This document shows positions 48,903 to 58,692 of a DNA stretch of 64,000 bases, in pieces (the stretch's first letter is position 1; each line of letters opens with the position of its first letter). Made by a program: the position numbers and the translations under genes. Origin of the DNA: Streptomyces uncialis (GTDB taxonomy: Bacteria; Actinomycetota; Actinomycetes; Streptomycetales; Streptomycetaceae); contig NZ_LFBV01000002.1 in the NCBI RefSeq assembly GCF_001905345.1, positions 1,054,001-1,118,000 of the forward strand. The letters run 5' to 3'. The notes below the pieces were generated by a model that saw only the letters and a program-made list of their open reading frames with translations, did not search any database and had not been told where the DNA came from.

Positions 48903-49778
48903 TCAGGCCTTCTCGACGGCGTGGCCGCCGAACTGGTTGCGCAGTGCCGCGATCATCTTCATCTGCGGGGAATCCTCCTGCCGGGAGGCGAAGCGGGCGA
49001 ACAGCGACGCCGTGATGGCGGGCAGCGGGACCGAGTTGTCGATGGCGGCCTCGACCGTCCACCGGCCCTCGCCGGAGTCCTGCGCGTAGCCCCTGAGCTG
49101 CTCCAGGTGCTCGTCCTCGTCCAGCGCGTTGACCGCGAGGTCGAGCAGCCAGGAGCGGATGACGGTGCCTTCCTGCCAGGAGCGGAAGACCTCGCGCACA
49201 TCGGTGACCGACTGCACGGACTCCAGCAGCTCCCAGCCCTCGGCGTACGCCTGCATCATGGCGTACTCGATGCCGTTGTGGACCATCTTCGCGAAGTGAC
49301 CGGCGCCGACCTTGCCCGCGTGGACCGAGCCGAACTCGCCCGGCGGCTTCAGCGCGTCGAAGACGGGCTGCACCTTGGCGACGTTTTCCGGGTCGCCGCC
49401 GTACATCAGCGCGTAGCCGTTCTCCAGGCCCCAGACACCGCCGGAGACACCGCAGTCCACGAAGCCGATGCCCTTGAGGCCCAGCTCCACGGCGTGCCGC
49501 TCGTCGTCGGTCCAGCGGGAGTTGCCGCCGTCGACGACGACGTCGCCCGGCTCCAGGAGCGCGGCCAGCTCATCGATCGTGGCCTGGGTGGCGGCACCCG
49601 CCGGGACCATCACCCACACCACGCGGGGGCCCTTGAGCTTGCCCACAAGCTCCTCAAGGCTGTGGACATCCGCGAGGTCCGGGTTGCGGTCGTATCCGAT
49701 CACGGTGTGGCCTGCGCGGCGGATGCGCTCGCGCATGTTGCCGCCCATCTTGCCGAGGCCGACGAGACCGAGCTCCAT
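48903..49778 (-). CDS. gnd: 6-phosphogluconate dehydrogenase, decarboxylating (NAD-type)
   Basis: 291 residues from ATG 49778 after TTAAGGAAC. The Rossmann motif GLVGLGKMGGNMRERIRRAGH, the substrate-binding DGGNSRWTDDERHA and the catalytic KVGAGHFAKMVHNGIEYAMMQAYAEG are present. At under 300 residues it matches the short, GntZ/YqeC-type enzymes. It produces ribulose-5-phosphate and reduced cofactor. The gene is conserved between dnaN and recF in Streptomyces. Confidence 0.94.
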   Translation of the reverse strand: MELGLVGLGKMGGNMRERIRRAGHTVIGYDRNPDLADVHSLEELVGKLKGPRVVWVMVPAGAATQATIDELAALLEPGDVVVDGGNSRWTDDERHAVELGLKGIGFVDCGVSGGVWGLENGYALMYGGDPENVAKVQPVFDALKPPGEFGSVHAGKVGAGHFAKMVHNGIEYAMMQAYAEGWELLESVQSVTDVREVFRSWQEGTVIRSWLLDLAVNALDEDEHLEQLRGYAQDSGEGRWTVEAAIDNSVPLPAITASLFARFASRQEDSPQMKMIAALRNQFGGHAVEKA

Positions 49779-49955
49779 CAGTGGTTCCTTAAAGTCGCGA
49801 TGTGGCGTACGGGCACGTCCGTACCCGCGTCCGAGCCTACGCCCGCGCACCGGCGCACAGCTGTGGGCTCGGCCGCTCATACGTACTCCGACCTGCGGGT
49901 CTCCTCCGGGTGCCGGCCCGTGGGGACAGGGCCACCCGGAGGAACGCCGACCGGG

Positions 49956-51086
49956 TCAGCCCGACAGGCGCACCGGCATGATCAGGTACTTGTACGCGTC
50001 GTCGGCCTCCGCGTCGACCGCGGGACGGCCGCTGAGGAGCGCGGGCTTGGTGGACGTCGTGAACGACAGCTGGGCGACCGGGGAGTCGATCGCGCTGAGC
50101 CCGTCCAGCAGGAACGTCGGGTTGAACGCGATGGAGATGTCGTCGCCCTCCAGGACGGCGTCGACCCTTTCCACAGCCTGTGCGTCGTCGCTGGAACCGG
50201 CCTCCAGGATCAGCACGCCCTGCTCGAAGCTGAGCCGCACCGGGGTGTTCCGCTCGGCGACGAGGGCCACCCGCTTGACGGCCTCCACGAAGGGGGCGGT
50301 CTCGATCACGGCGACGGAGTTGAACTCGGTCGGGAACAGCGTGCGGTACTTCGGCAGGTCGCCTTCGAGCAGCCGGGTGGTGGTGCGGCGGCCCGCGCCC
50401 TCGAAGCCGATCAGGCCCTCGCCCGAGCCGGACCCGGACAGGGCGATGGTGACGCTGTCGCCGCTCGTGAGGGCCTTGGCGGTGTCCAGCAGCGTCTTGG
50501 CGGGCACCAGGGCCACCGCGGACGAGTCCGGGACCTCCGGCTTCCACAGGAACTCGCGGACCGCGAAGCGGTAGCGGTCGGTGGACGCCAGCGTCACCGT
50601 GTCGCCCTCGATCTCGATCCGCACACCGGTGAGCACCGGGAGGGTGTCGTCCCGGCCCGCGGCGATGGCGACCTGCGCGGCGGCCGAGGCGAAGACCTCT
50701 CCGGGGACGGTGCCGGTGGCGGAGGGCATCTGCGGCAGCGCCGGGTACTCCTCCACCGGGAGGGTGTGGAGCGTGAAGCGGGAGGAGCCGCAGAGCACCG
50801 TGGCCCGCACACCGTCGGTGGAGATCTCCACCGGGCGGTTGGGCAGGGCGCGGCAGATGTCGGCGAGCAGCCGACCGGACACCAGGACGGTGCCGTCCTC
50901 CTCGATCTCGGCGTCGACGGAGACCCGCGCGGAGACCTCGTAGTCGAAGCTGGACAGGCTCAGCGAGCCGTCCTCGGCCTTCAGGAGAAGGCCCGCGAGG
51001 ACAGGCGCCGGCGGACGGGCCGGAAGGCTGCGCGCCGCCCAGGCCACTGCCTCCGCGAGTACGTCGCGTTCCACCCGGATCTTCAC
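49956..51086 (-). CDS. dnaN: DNA polymerase III beta sliding clamp
   Basis: 376 residues from GTG 51086. The protein opens MKIRVERDVLAEAVAWAARSLPARPPAPVLAGLLL and shows three similar clamp domains. SGRLLADICRALPNRPV lies in the first, and PALLSGRPAVDAEADDAYKYLIMPVRLS closes the protein. It encircles DNA and tethers polymerases. It starts just left of oriC. Confidence 0.97.
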   Translation of the reverse strand: MKIRVERDVLAEAVAWAARSLPARPPAPVLAGLLLKAEDGSLSLSSFDYEVSARVSVDAEIEEDGTVLVSGRLLADICRALPNRPVEISTDGVRATVLCGSSRFTLHTLPVEEYPALPQMPSATGTVPGEVFASAAAQVAIAAGRDDTLPVLTGVRIEIEGDTVTLASTDRYRFAVREFLWKPEVPDSSAVALVPAKTLLDTAKALTSGDSVTIALSGSGSGEGLIGFEGAGRRTTTRLLEGDLPKYRTLFPTEFNSVAVIETAPFVEAVKRVALVAERNTPVRLSFEQGVLILEAGSSDDAQAVERVDAVLEGDDISIAFNPTFLLDGLSAIDSPVAQLSFTTSTKPALLSGRPAVDAEADDAYKYLIMPVRLSG

Positions 51087-52297
51087 GTAAGCCCGCCTCC
51101 TGCTGTTGCTGGCCGCTCTCGCCCCGTCAGGGGTCGTCCTGCTGTCGGTCCGGCGACGGGTTCGTCAGCCGTGGTTTCGGTGTCGTCGGGTCCCGGCAAG
51201 GGGAGAACACCGGGGACCAGTCTGACGCACCCCAATGACAGTAGGTGCCGGTCGTGGTCAAGTCGCGCCCGACGGCTCCGGAGCCGTCCGAGCCGAGTTG
51301 TGCACAGGACCCACTTCGAAGCGGATTTCCCGGTAACTCTAGTCGGGAGTAGTAGTAGGGGCTGTGGATACAGTGGATAACCCCGTTTTCGCAGCTCAGA
51401 GGCTGTTTTTTGTCCACCGACCCTGTGGGCGGAGACGGTGGATAACCCCGGCTCTCTGTGGACAGGCGAAAGTTGTGCACACCTGATGCACAGGTGGGGG
51501 GTAGTTCTCCCCAGCACTGTCCCCAGCTTTACCCCGGTTCCCCACAGCCCAATCCGGCACCTCGGTGTGACGCCTTTCACTCGACCCGGTGAGAGAGCGC
51601 GTCGTGTTGCCGAACAGTGGACAGGGATGTGGAGAAGCGCCGTCACGCTGGGGAAAACCGCCCTCGACCTGTGGGTGGCCGGTGGACAACCGCGGAGGCG
51701 CCCTGTGGACGAAATAGTTGTCCACACCCTGTGGACAACAGTTGTCCACGAATCCACAGCCCTTTGAACTGGGATGACGATCATCGTCGGGCACAGCCTG
51801 TGGATACAGTCTGGACAACTTCGCGATCCCCAGGGTGTGGATGCAAGAAAGTCGCCGAATCTGTGGAGAACACCCGTAACCCGGCGGTAAATCGAACACC
51901 CACGGGCCCAGCTCCGGCGCCGACCGATCGCGCGCAGCTCCCGACGGACCCTTCACACCCCCTCCGGGCGGGTCCGCACCCGGTCCGCACCCGGTGCGAG
52001 GAGCCGCCGGAGCCAGCCGCACGAGCCCGCTGAGGCCATACGGCAGCCCCACGGCAGCGCTACGGCAGCTCACGGCAGCTCACAGCAGCCCGACGGCAGC
52101 GCTACGGAGGCCCCACGCAGCCGTACGGAGGCCATCGGGACGACACGGCGGGCCGGACCGGACACCCACCGCCGTACGGGACGTCGGCGGCGAGGACGGG
52201 CCCCACCGCCCCGGCGGCGTACAACGAGAAGCGCCGTACGGCGGACCGCCGTACGACGCGGGGCTTGAGGAGCCGGGGACGGGGCCCGGCAGCGGGC
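51087..52297. other. oriC: Chromosomal replication origin oriC (core 51298-51870)
   Basis: 1211 bp between dnaN and dnaA carry about eighteen 9-bp DnaA boxes in both orientations, near TTGTCCACA. Perfect copies are at 51718-51726 and 51730-51738 (inverted to each other). Single-mismatch boxes include 51298, 51410, 51457, 51473, 51628, 51681, 51704, 51742 and 51862. Weaker ones lie near 51363, 51437 and 51799. The cluster 51681-51750 holds five boxes in 70 bp. The right part (51900-52260) instead has repeated ACGGCAGC/TACGGCAGC words, probably not boxes. In Streptomyces oriC lies between dnaA and dnaN, as here. Confidence 0.95.
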
Positions 52298-54343
52298 TCA
52301 GCCGTTCTTGATGCGGTTGGTCAGCTCGGTGACCTGGTTGTAGATGGACCGCCGTTCGGCCATCAGCGCGCGGATCTTCCGGTCCGCGTGCATCACGGTC
52401 GTATGGTCCCGGCCCCCGAACTGCGCCCCGATCTTCGGCAGCGACAGATCCGTGAGCTCCCGGCACAGATACATGGCGATCTGCCGCGCGGTCACCAGCA
52501 CCCGGCTGCGGGACGACCCGCACAGATCGTCCACGGTCAGCCCGAAGTAGTCCGCGGTGGCCGCCATGATCGCCGGGGCGGTGATCTCGGGCGCGGAGTC
52601 CTCCCCGCCCGGGATCAGGTCCTTCAGCACGATCTCCGTCAGCCCCAGATCCACCGGCTGGCGGTTCAGCGAGGCGAACGCCGTCACCCGGATCAGCGCG
52701 CCCTCCAGCTCCCGGATGTTGCGCGAGATGCGTGACGCGATGAACTCCAGGACCTCCGGCGGTGCGTTGAGCTGCTCCTGGACCGCCTTCTTGCGGAGAA
52801 TCGCGATACGCGTCTCCAGTTCGGGCGGCTGCACATCCGTGATCAGCCCCCACTCGAACCGGTTGCGCAGCCGGTCCTCCAGGGTCACCAGCTGCTTGGG
52901 CGGCCGGTCGGAGGACAGGACGATCTGCTTGTTCGCGTTGTGGAGCGTGTTGAACGTGTGGAAGAACTCCTCCTGTGTCGACTCCTTGTCCGCGAGGAAC
53001 TGGATGTCGTCGACGAGCAGGATGTCCATCTCCCGGTAGCGCTTGCGGAAACTGTCGCCCTTGCCGTCCCGGATGGAGTTGATGAACTCGTTGGTGAACT
53101 CCTCGGAACTGACGTACCGCACCCGGGTGCCCGGGTACAGGCTGCGCGCGTAGTGCCCGATCGCGTGCAGCAGATGCGTCTTCCCGAGCCCCGACTCCCC
53201 GTAGATGAAGAGCGGGTTGTACGCCTTCGCCGGGGCCTCGGCGACCGCGACCGCGGCGGCGTGCGCGAAGCGGTTCGACGCGCCGATGACGAAGGTGTCG
53301 AACAGGTACTTGGGGTTCAGCCGCGCGGTGGGCTCACCGGGGCCGGACGCCGGCGCGGGACGCGCGGCGAGCGGACCGGGAGCACCGCTCGCGGAGGGCA
53401 TCGCGCGCACCCCGTGCGGACCCCGTGGGCCGGGCTCGCCATGGCCGCCCGGTCCCGCCGGGCCGGGCCCCCGGGACGCGCCGCCATGGGGACCGCGCGC
53501 GCCCTGCGCGGGGTCCGGGCGCTCACCCCGGTCGGCACGGTCGGAGCGGCCGTCCTGGCCGTCGTACGCCACGCGCCGCTGCTCGTACGGCGAGCGCTCC
53601 CCGTCGTAGGACGGGCGCTCGGTGTCGTACTGGGAGCGTTCCGTGTCGTAGCCGGGACGCTCCGTGTCGTAAGGGGAGCGGTCCGGGTCGTAACCCGTCC
53701 GCTCCGGCGGCTGGCCCCGGTAGTCGTGCCGCGGCTGCTGACCCGTGCTCGCGTACGGGTCCCGCTCGGGAAAGCCGAGGCGCTGCTGCTGCCAGCCGTA
53801 ATCGTCCTGCTGCGGGCGGGGCCAGGCGCCCGGCTCGGGGCGCTGGTAGTCCGGGTAGGCGGGACGCGCGGTCGGCAGCTGATCGCCGCGACCGCCCGCA
53901 AGCTGCTCCCCGTGGGCCCCGGGGCCCTGGTCGGGGCGTGCGCCCGAGTGGTCGTCGGAGGGGCGGCGGCCGTAGCCGTCGTAGGAGTCCCTGGGCTGGC
54001 CCGCGGACTGCGTGAGATCCGGCTCCTCGTAGCGCTGCGGCGGCACGGACGCGCCCGGCTCGGCACCCGCGGTCTCGTCGACGGTGATCGCGATCCGGAT
54101 CGGCCGGCGGCACTCGCGGCTCAGCGTCTCGCTGACGATCGGCGCGAGTCTGCCTTCCAGGACGCCCTTGGCGAACTCGTTCGGGACGGCCAGCAGGGCC
54201 GTGTCCGCGACGAGTGCCAGCGGCTGGCAGCGCTTGATCCAGTGCTCGTCCTTCGCCTCGACCCCCTGGCCGCGGCCCTCCCCGAGAAGCTGCTCCAGTA
54301 CGCGTGGCCACACTGCGGCAAGATCGGCAGGTACATCAGCCAC
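52298..54343 (-). CDS. dnaA: Chromosomal replication initiator DnaA
   Basis: 681 residues from GTG 54343. Domain I is the first 85 residues. Domain II is a very long Pro/Gln/Arg/Tyr-rich linker (about 90-330) containing repeated YDTER words. Domain III is AAA+: [20 protein letters not shown] near 384, and [13 protein letters not shown]. Domain IV binds DNA and ends with [19 protein letters not shown] near 637. The long linker is normal for Streptomyces DnaA, which exceeds 600 residues. DnaA opens oriC and also binds the site upstream of its own gene. Confidence 0.98.
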   Translation of the reverse strand: MADVPADLAAVWPRVLEQLLGEGRGQGVEAKDEHWIKRCQPLALVADTALLAVPNEFAKGVLEGRLAPIVSETLSRECRRPIRIAITVDETAGAEPGASVPPQRYEEPDLTQSAGQPRDSYDGYGRRPSDDHSGARPDQGPGAHGEQLAGGRGDQLPTARPAYPDYQRPEPGAWPRPQQDDYGWQQQRLGFPERDPYASTGQQPRHDYRGQPPERTGYDPDRSPYDTERPGYDTERSQYDTERPSYDGERSPYEQRRVAYDGQDGRSDRADRGERPDPAQGARGPHGGASRGPGPAGPGGHGEPGPRGPHGVRAMPSASGAPGPLAARPAPASGPGEPTARLNPKYLFDTFVIGASNRFAHAAAVAVAEAPAKAYNPLFIYGESGLGKTHLLHAIGHYARSLYPGTRVRYVSSEEFTNEFINSIRDGKGDSFRKRYREMDILLVDDIQFLADKESTQEEFFHTFNTLHNANKQIVLSSDRPPKQLVTLEDRLRNRFEWGLITDVQPPELETRIAILRKKAVQEQLNAPPEVLEFIASRISRNIRELEGALIRVTAFASLNRQPVDLGLTEIVLKDLIPGGEDSAPEITAPAIMAATADYFGLTVDDLCGSSRSRVLVTARQIAMYLCRELTDLSLPKIGAQFGGRDHTTVMHADRKIRALMAERRSIYNQVTELTNRIKNG
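53579..53706 (-). repeat. 21-bp tandem repeats in the DnaA linker
   Basis: Five to six imperfect 21-bp units read on the plus strand as GTGTCGTANGGGGAGCGNTCC. They encode a repeated Tyr-Asp-(Thr/Gly)-Glu-Arg-(Pro/Ser)-x heptad in domain II. Confidence 0.8.
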
Positions 54344-54787
54344 AGGGCACGCTTTCTCGCAGGTCCCACGAAGGTGTGGTTCTTGGGACGGGGTGGGAAG
54401 CAGATCGGACGATCTGGTGGGGCGCCCGGCGGCGCCGGGTCGGACGGGGCCGGCTCGCGCGCGGGACGAGGGAAGAAACGAAACGGAGTTCAGCCACGGT
54501 AGTCAGGGCGACCGCTGCGGTTCAAGTTGTTGTCCACAGGCTGTGCATAGTGTCTCGCAGTCTCCGCCGGGCTCCGGCCGAGGATCGCTGGTTTGACCTG
54601 ACGGCGCGGCCCCGCGTACCGTAACCAGGTCGAGTTGTCGATGGCTGCTGCCGCCTGCCTCCGAAGGGCATGGGTCACCTCAAGTGATCGTTAGAGCGGT
54701 GCACTCGGGCGTGATACGAGCTACTCGTGGGCGCACGGTGACAGCCAGCACGGCAACAGCCACCGAATTCATTTCTGGAGCCCCCGA
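54344..54787. other. Divergent dnaA-rpmH promoter region
   Basis: 444 bp between two divergent starts. It holds one perfect DnaA box and the promoters of both genes. I see no RNA gene. Confidence 0.7.
54530..54538. promoter_or_regulatory. Perfect DnaA box in the dnaA promoter region
   Basis: TTGTCCACA, about 190 bp upstream of the dnaA start, followed by a related word GGCTGTGCATAG. Such boxes let DnaA repress its own gene. Confidence 0.75.
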
Positions 54788-54925
54788 GTGAGCAAGCGCA
54801 CTTTCCAGCCGAACAACCGTCGTCGCGCCAAGACCCACGGCTTCCGGCTGCGGATGCGCACCCGTGCCGGCCGCGCGATTCTCGCGTCCCGCCGTGACAA
54901 GGGTCGCGCCCGCCTGTCCGCCTGA
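54788..54925 (+). CDS. rpmH: 50S ribosomal protein L34
   Basis: 45 residues from GTG 54788. The sequence [28 protein letters not shown] is typical L34, very basic. It builds the large ribosomal subunit near the exit tunnel. Divergent from dnaA and followed by rnpA after 18 bp, as in most bacteria. Confidence 0.98.
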   Translation: MSKRTFQPNNRRRAKTHGFRLRMRTRAGRAILASRRDKGRARLSA

Positions 54926-54943
54926 TCTACAGGTCATGACGTC

Positions 54944-55315
54944 GTGCTGCCTTCCGAGCATCGGCTGAGGCGGCGCGAGGACTTCGCGACCGCGGTACGC
55001 CGAGGACGCCGGGCCGGACGCCCGCTCCTCGTCGTCCATCTACGCAGCGGTGCCACCGACCCGCACGCGCCTGGGGAGAGCGTTCCCTTGTCGCGTGCGG
55101 GTTTCGTCGTGAGCAAAGCCGTGGGGAACGCGGTCGTACGCAACACCGTGAAACGCCGACTCCGCCACCTGATGCGCGAACGGATCGACCTGCTGCCCCC
55201 CGGTAGCCTGGTAGTGGTACGCGCGTTGCCCGGGGCGGGCGACGCCGATCACCCCCATCTGGCCCGAGACCTGGACGCCGCCCTTCAGCGGCTCCTGGGA
55301 GGGGGCACGCGATGA
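54944..55315 (+). CDS. rnpA: Ribonuclease P protein component
   Basis: 123 residues from GTG 54944. The RNase P protein signature is [20 protein letters not shown] followed by [21 protein letters not shown] (RNR-type motif). It helps the catalytic RNA cut tRNA leaders. It overlaps yidD by 4 bp. Confidence 0.96.
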   Translation: MLPSEHRLRRREDFATAVRRGRRAGRPLLVVHLRSGATDPHAPGESVPLSRAGFVVSKAVGNAVVRNTVKRRLRHLMRERIDLLPPGSLVVVRALPGAGDADHPHLARDLDAALQRLLGGGTR

Positions 55316-55668
55316 AATATCCGCTGCTGGCTCTCATCAAGCTGTACCAGTGGACCATCAGCCCGCTGCTGGGGCCGGTCTGCAAGTACTACCCGTCGTG
55401 TTCCCACTACGGCTACCAGGCCATCGACAGGCACGGAGCGATCAAGGGCACGGCGCTGACCGCCTGGCGCATTCTGCGGTGCAATCCGTGGTCACTCGGT
55501 GGAGTCGACCATGTTCCGCCGCGCAAGCGTCCGCGGTGGCACGAAATGCTGCGCGACGCCTGGCGCGGTCGCAAGGGCGGGAACCCCGCCCTCGGCGCGC
55601 CCTCCGGGGAAGGTCCTCGACCCCCGAGCCCGGCCGCCGAGACCCCGTCCCATGCTCAAGGAGCTTGA
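55312..55668 (+). CDS. yidD: Membrane protein insertion efficiency factor
   Basis: 118 residues, ATG in the ATGA overlap with rnpA. YidD motifs: [34 protein letters not shown] and [18 protein letters not shown]. It assists YidC. The last 30 residues are a Pro-rich extra tail. Confidence 0.95.
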   Translation: MKYPLLALIKLYQWTISPLLGPVCKYYPSCSHYGYQAIDRHGAIKGTALTAWRILRCNPWSLGGVDHVPPRKRPRWHEMLRDAWRGRKGGNPALGAPSGEGPRPPSPAAETPSHAQGA

Positions 55669-55671
55669 TTA

Positions 55672-56955
55672 GTGGATGACATCGTAAGTTCGATCGCCAG
55701 TCTGTTCACCTTCATCACCACGCCTGTCTCCTGGGTGATCGTCCAGTTCCACAAGCTGTTCGGTGCCGTCTTCGGCCCCGACACGGGCTGGGCCTGGGGT
55801 CTGTCGATCATGTTCCTGGTGATCCTGATCCGGATCTGTCTGATCCCGCTCTTCGTGAAGCAGATCAAGGCCACTCGGGCCATGCAGACGCTCCAGCCCG
55901 AGATGAAGAAGATCCAGGAGCGCTACAAGAACGACAAGCAGCGTCAGTCCGAAGAGATGATGAAGCTGTACAAGGAGACGGGCACCAACCCGCTCTCCTC
56001 GTGCCTTCCCATCCTGGCGCAGTCCCCGTTCTTCTTCGCCCTGTACCACGTGCTGAGCAGCATCGCCTCGGGCAAGACGGTCGGCGTGATCGACCAGCCG
56101 CTGCTGGAGAGCGCGCAGAAGGCCCATATCTTCGGCGCCCCCCTCGCGGCGAAGTTCATGGACAGCGCCGAGAAGGTCGAGGCGCTCGGTTCCACGCTGG
56201 CGGACGTCCGGGTCGTCACCGCGATCATGATCGTGCTGATGTCGCTGTCGCAGTTCTACACACAGCGCCAGCTGATGACGAAGAACGTCGACACCACGGT
56301 GAAGACGCCGTTCATGCAGCAGCAGAAGATGCTGATGTACGTCTTCCCCGTCATCTTCGCCGTATTCGGCATCAACTTCCCCGTCGGTGTCCTCGTCTAC
56401 TGGCTGACCACCAACGTGTGGACCATGGGCCAGCAGATGTACGTCATCCGCCAGAACCCCACCCCCGGCAGCAAGGCCCAGGGCGCGTATCTGGAGCGGC
56501 TCCTCAAGCAGGCCACGAACAGCAAGAAGATCCGCAGCCGTCGTGACCGTGCCGCGGTCAAGCTCATCGTCGCCAAGGGCCGCGACCGCAACGAGCAGGA
56601 GCGGCGCTTCGTCAACGGACTCGGCAAGGCGGGCCTGGCGGCCCAGCCCGATGGCGCCGTGGCGGTCAGCGACGTGATCCCGACCGACTCCGAGGACGGC
56701 ACGCCCACCGGTGGTGCCGCCGCCCGCCGGCAGCAGCCCAAGCGCCAGTCGAAGTCCCAGCGCCAGTCCGCCGTGCCCCACAAGTCCGACCCGGACGCGC
56801 CCAAGACCTCGCTGACGAAGTCCGAGAACGAACCGCAGGACACCAGGCGTCAGCCCAAGCCCGCGGGTGGACAGCCAGGAGCCGGTGGCCGCAGCAAGGC
56901 CAAGTCCGGACAGCGCAAGGGCCCGCAGCGGCCCACCCACCCGTCCAAGAAGTAA
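55672..56955 (+). CDS. yidC: Membrane protein insertase YidC/Oxa1
   Basis: 427 residues from GTG 55672. Five membrane segments typical of the short Gram-positive form are visible: [45 protein letters not shown] (with the conserved positively charged groove Arg); [57 protein letters not shown] basic, disordered tail of about 130 residues follows and may contact ribosomes. It inserts membrane proteins, with YidD upstream and Jag downstream. Confidence 0.96.
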   Translation: MDDIVSSIASLFTFITTPVSWVIVQFHKLFGAVFGPDTGWAWGLSIMFLVILIRICLIPLFVKQIKATRAMQTLQPEMKKIQERYKNDKQRQSEEMMKLYKETGTNPLSSCLPILAQSPFFFALYHVLSSIASGKTVGVIDQPLLESAQKAHIFGAPLAAKFMDSAEKVEALGSTLADVRVVTAIMIVLMSLSQFYTQRQLMTKNVDTTVKTPFMQQQKMLMYVFPVIFAVFGINFPVGVLVYWLTTNVWTMGQQMYVIRQNPTPGSKAQGAYLERLLKQATNSKKIRSRRDRAAVKLIVAKGRDRNEQERRFVNGLGKAGLAAQPDGAVAVSDVIPTDSEDGTPTGGAAARRQQPKRQSKSQRQSAVPHKSDPDAPKTSLTKSENEPQDTRRQPKPAGGQPGAGGRSKAKSGQRKGPQRPTHPSKK

Positions 56956-56970
56956 GAAGGAGTCCATCCC

Positions 56971-57483
56971 GTGACGGAAGGCACCATCTCCGCCCCTGCC
57001 GAGGGCGGCGACACCCTGACCCGCCTTGAGCAGGAGGGCGAGATCGCGGCGGACTACCTTGAGGGTCTGCTGGACATCGCCGACCTCGACGGTGACATCG
57101 ACATGGACGTCGAGGCCGACCGCGCCGCCGTGTCGATCATCAGCGACTCAAGCGGCCGTGACCTCCAGAAGCTCGTCGGCCGTGACGGTGAGGTCCTGGA
57201 AGCCCTCCAGGAGCTCACCCGGCTGGCGGTGCACCGGGAGACCGGTGACCGCAGCCGTCTGATGCTCGACATCGCCGGTTACCGCGCGAAGAAGCGCGAG
57301 GAGCTGTCGGAGCTGGGCGCCAAGGCCGCCACCGACGTCAAGAACAGCGGTGAGGCCGTCAAGCTCGACCCGATGACGCCCTTCGAGCGCAAGGTCGTCC
57401 ACGACGCGGTGAAGGCCGCCGGGCTGCGGAGCGAGTCCGAGGGCGAGGAGCCCCAGCGGTTCGTCGTCGTGCTCCCCGCCTGA
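56971..57483 (+). CDS. jag: RNA-binding protein Jag (KhpB; KH and R3H domains)
   Basis: 170 residues from GTG 56971. The KH domain reads VSIISDSSGRDLQKLVGRDGEVLEALQELTRLAV. The R3H domain reads PFERKVVHDAVKAAG near the end. Jag binds RNA and is linked to cell-wall and division control in other bacteria. Usual place is after yidC. Confidence 0.95.
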   Translation: MTEGTISAPAEGGDTLTRLEQEGEIAADYLEGLLDIADLDGDIDMDVEADRAAVSIISDSSGRDLQKLVGRDGEVLEALQELTRLAVHRETGDRSRLMLDIAGYRAKKREELSELGAKAATDVKNSGEAVKLDPMTPFERKVVHDAVKAAGLRSESEGEEPQRFVVVLPA

Positions 57484-57499
57484 TCGGTCCAGTGATGTC

Positions 57500-57529
57500 C
57501 CGGCCCCGTCTGTTCGCAGACGGGGCCGG
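57500..57529 (+). terminator. Hairpin after jag
   Basis: A perfect 13-bp stem CCGGCCCCGTCTG (57500-57512) with 57517-57529 around a UUCG tetraloop, followed by ACTTTGT. Confidence 0.88.
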
Positions 57530-57589
57530 ACTTTGTCAGCCTGATACTCAAGCCCCAGTGGGGTTACGCGGTACGGAAGGACGGTCCCC

Positions 57590-58306
57590 GTGACGGAGGA
57601 AGCGGAACTCCCCCCGGCGCCGGAGCAGGCCCGGGCGGTCTTCGGCGATCACTACGACGACGCCGTCCGGTATGCCGAGCTGCTGGCCGAGGCGGGTGTA
57701 CGGCGCGGGCTGATCGGCCCGCGCGAGGTGCCCCGCCTGTGGGAGCGCCACATGTTGAACTGCGCGGTCCTCTCCGAGGTCGTGCCCCAGGGCGTCACCG
57801 TCTGCGATGTGGGGTCCGGCGCGGGACTGCCCGGAATCCCGCTCGCCCTGGTCCGCCCCGACCTCAAGATCACTCTGCTGGAGCCGCTCCTGCGGCGCAC
57901 CAATTTCCTGAACGAGGTCGTGGAGCTGCTCGGCCTCGACCATGTCACCGTGGTGCGCGGCCGTGCCGAGGAGGTGCTCGGCAAGCTCACCCCGGTCCAT
58001 GTGGTGACCGCCCGTGCCGTGGCCCCGCTGGACCGGCTCGCCGCCTGGGGCGTGCCACTGCTCCGCCCGTACGGGGAGATGCTGCTGCTCAAGGGCGACA
58101 CCGCCGAGGAAGAGGTCAAGAACGCGGGCGCCGCTCTCAGCAAGCTCGGCGCGGTGGACACCTCCGTCCTCCATGTCGGTGAGGGCATCGTCGAGCCCCT
58201 GGCGACCGTGGTCCGGGTCGAGGTGGGCGAGAGCCCCGGTGGTGTGCGTTTCGCCGCCAAGCGCGCCAAGGCCGCCCGCACCGGAAGGGTGCGTCGGCGC
58301 CGCTGA
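57590..58306 (+). CDS. rsmG: 16S rRNA (guanine527-N7)-methyltransferase
   Basis: 238 residues from GTG 57590. The SAM-binding region is VCDVGSGAGLPGIPLALVRPDLKITLLEPLLRRTNFL, then GRAEEV and TARAVAPLDRL. It methylates G527 of 16S rRNA; loss gives low-level streptomycin resistance. A terminator precedes it, so it has its own or a re-initiated transcript. Confidence 0.96.
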   Translation: MTEEAELPPAPEQARAVFGDHYDDAVRYAELLAEAGVRRGLIGPREVPRLWERHMLNCAVLSEVVPQGVTVCDVGSGAGLPGIPLALVRPDLKITLLEPLLRRTNFLNEVVELLGLDHVTVVRGRAEEVLGKLTPVHVVTARAVAPLDRLAAWGVPLLRPYGEMLLLKGDTAEEEVKNAGAALSKLGAVDTSVLHVGEGIVEPLATVVRVEVGESPGGVRFAAKRAKAARTGRVRRRR

Positions 58307-58692
58307 TCACCGGGCTCCGGCTGTGTGCTTCGTCACCGGCCGGAGCCTTCGCGGTCGCGCCCGGACGCGTGGCGCGGCGATCGGTGATCGTGTGGGCGGG
58401 GCCGAATGGCCGTGTGGGACGGTTCCGGGGTGTGGCGGTACTCCACACCAGCTGCCGAAGCCCCTCTGGTCGGAGTGTCGCGCCTGATCGGCGGTGTCGG
58501 CTCGGCATCGTGTTTCACGTGAAACGTCGCTCACTGCTGCACGGCATCATCAGCCGCGGTCGGGCTGCGGCCGAACCTCGTGACCGCAGACCCCTTGGCT
58601 CCCTGAAGTCACCCGCCCGAGCCAAGGAGATTTCCACAGAGGTGGATTTCTCCACAGAAGACCAAGCCTCGCTGGTTCACCACCCCGCAGAC
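58307..58692. other. Intergenic region before parA
   Basis: About 386 bp with a parS-like site at 58511 and a short cluster of TTTCCACAG/TTCTCCACA words (58630-58656) that resemble DnaA boxes. The parA promoter probably lies here. The end depends on which parA start is used. Confidence 0.55.
58511..58526. promoter_or_regulatory. parS: parS site (one mismatch)
   Basis: TGTTTCACGTGAAACG, differing from TGTTTCACGTGAAACA only at the last base, about 180 bp upstream of the chosen parA start. ParB loading site. Confidence 0.93.

Noticed and set aside
47175..51380. 1401-codon plus-strand frame across dciA-recF-gnd-dnaN
   Set aside because: It is opposite four well-identified genes and has no motif.
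52940..54502. 520-codon plus-strand frame opposite dnaA
   Set aside because: It is antisense to dnaA and made of Val/Arg/Gly repeats from the linker repeats.
58369..58692. Longer parA N-terminus from 58369
   Set aside because: This would place a parS site and two box-like words inside a Ser/Arg-rich region with no family similarity.
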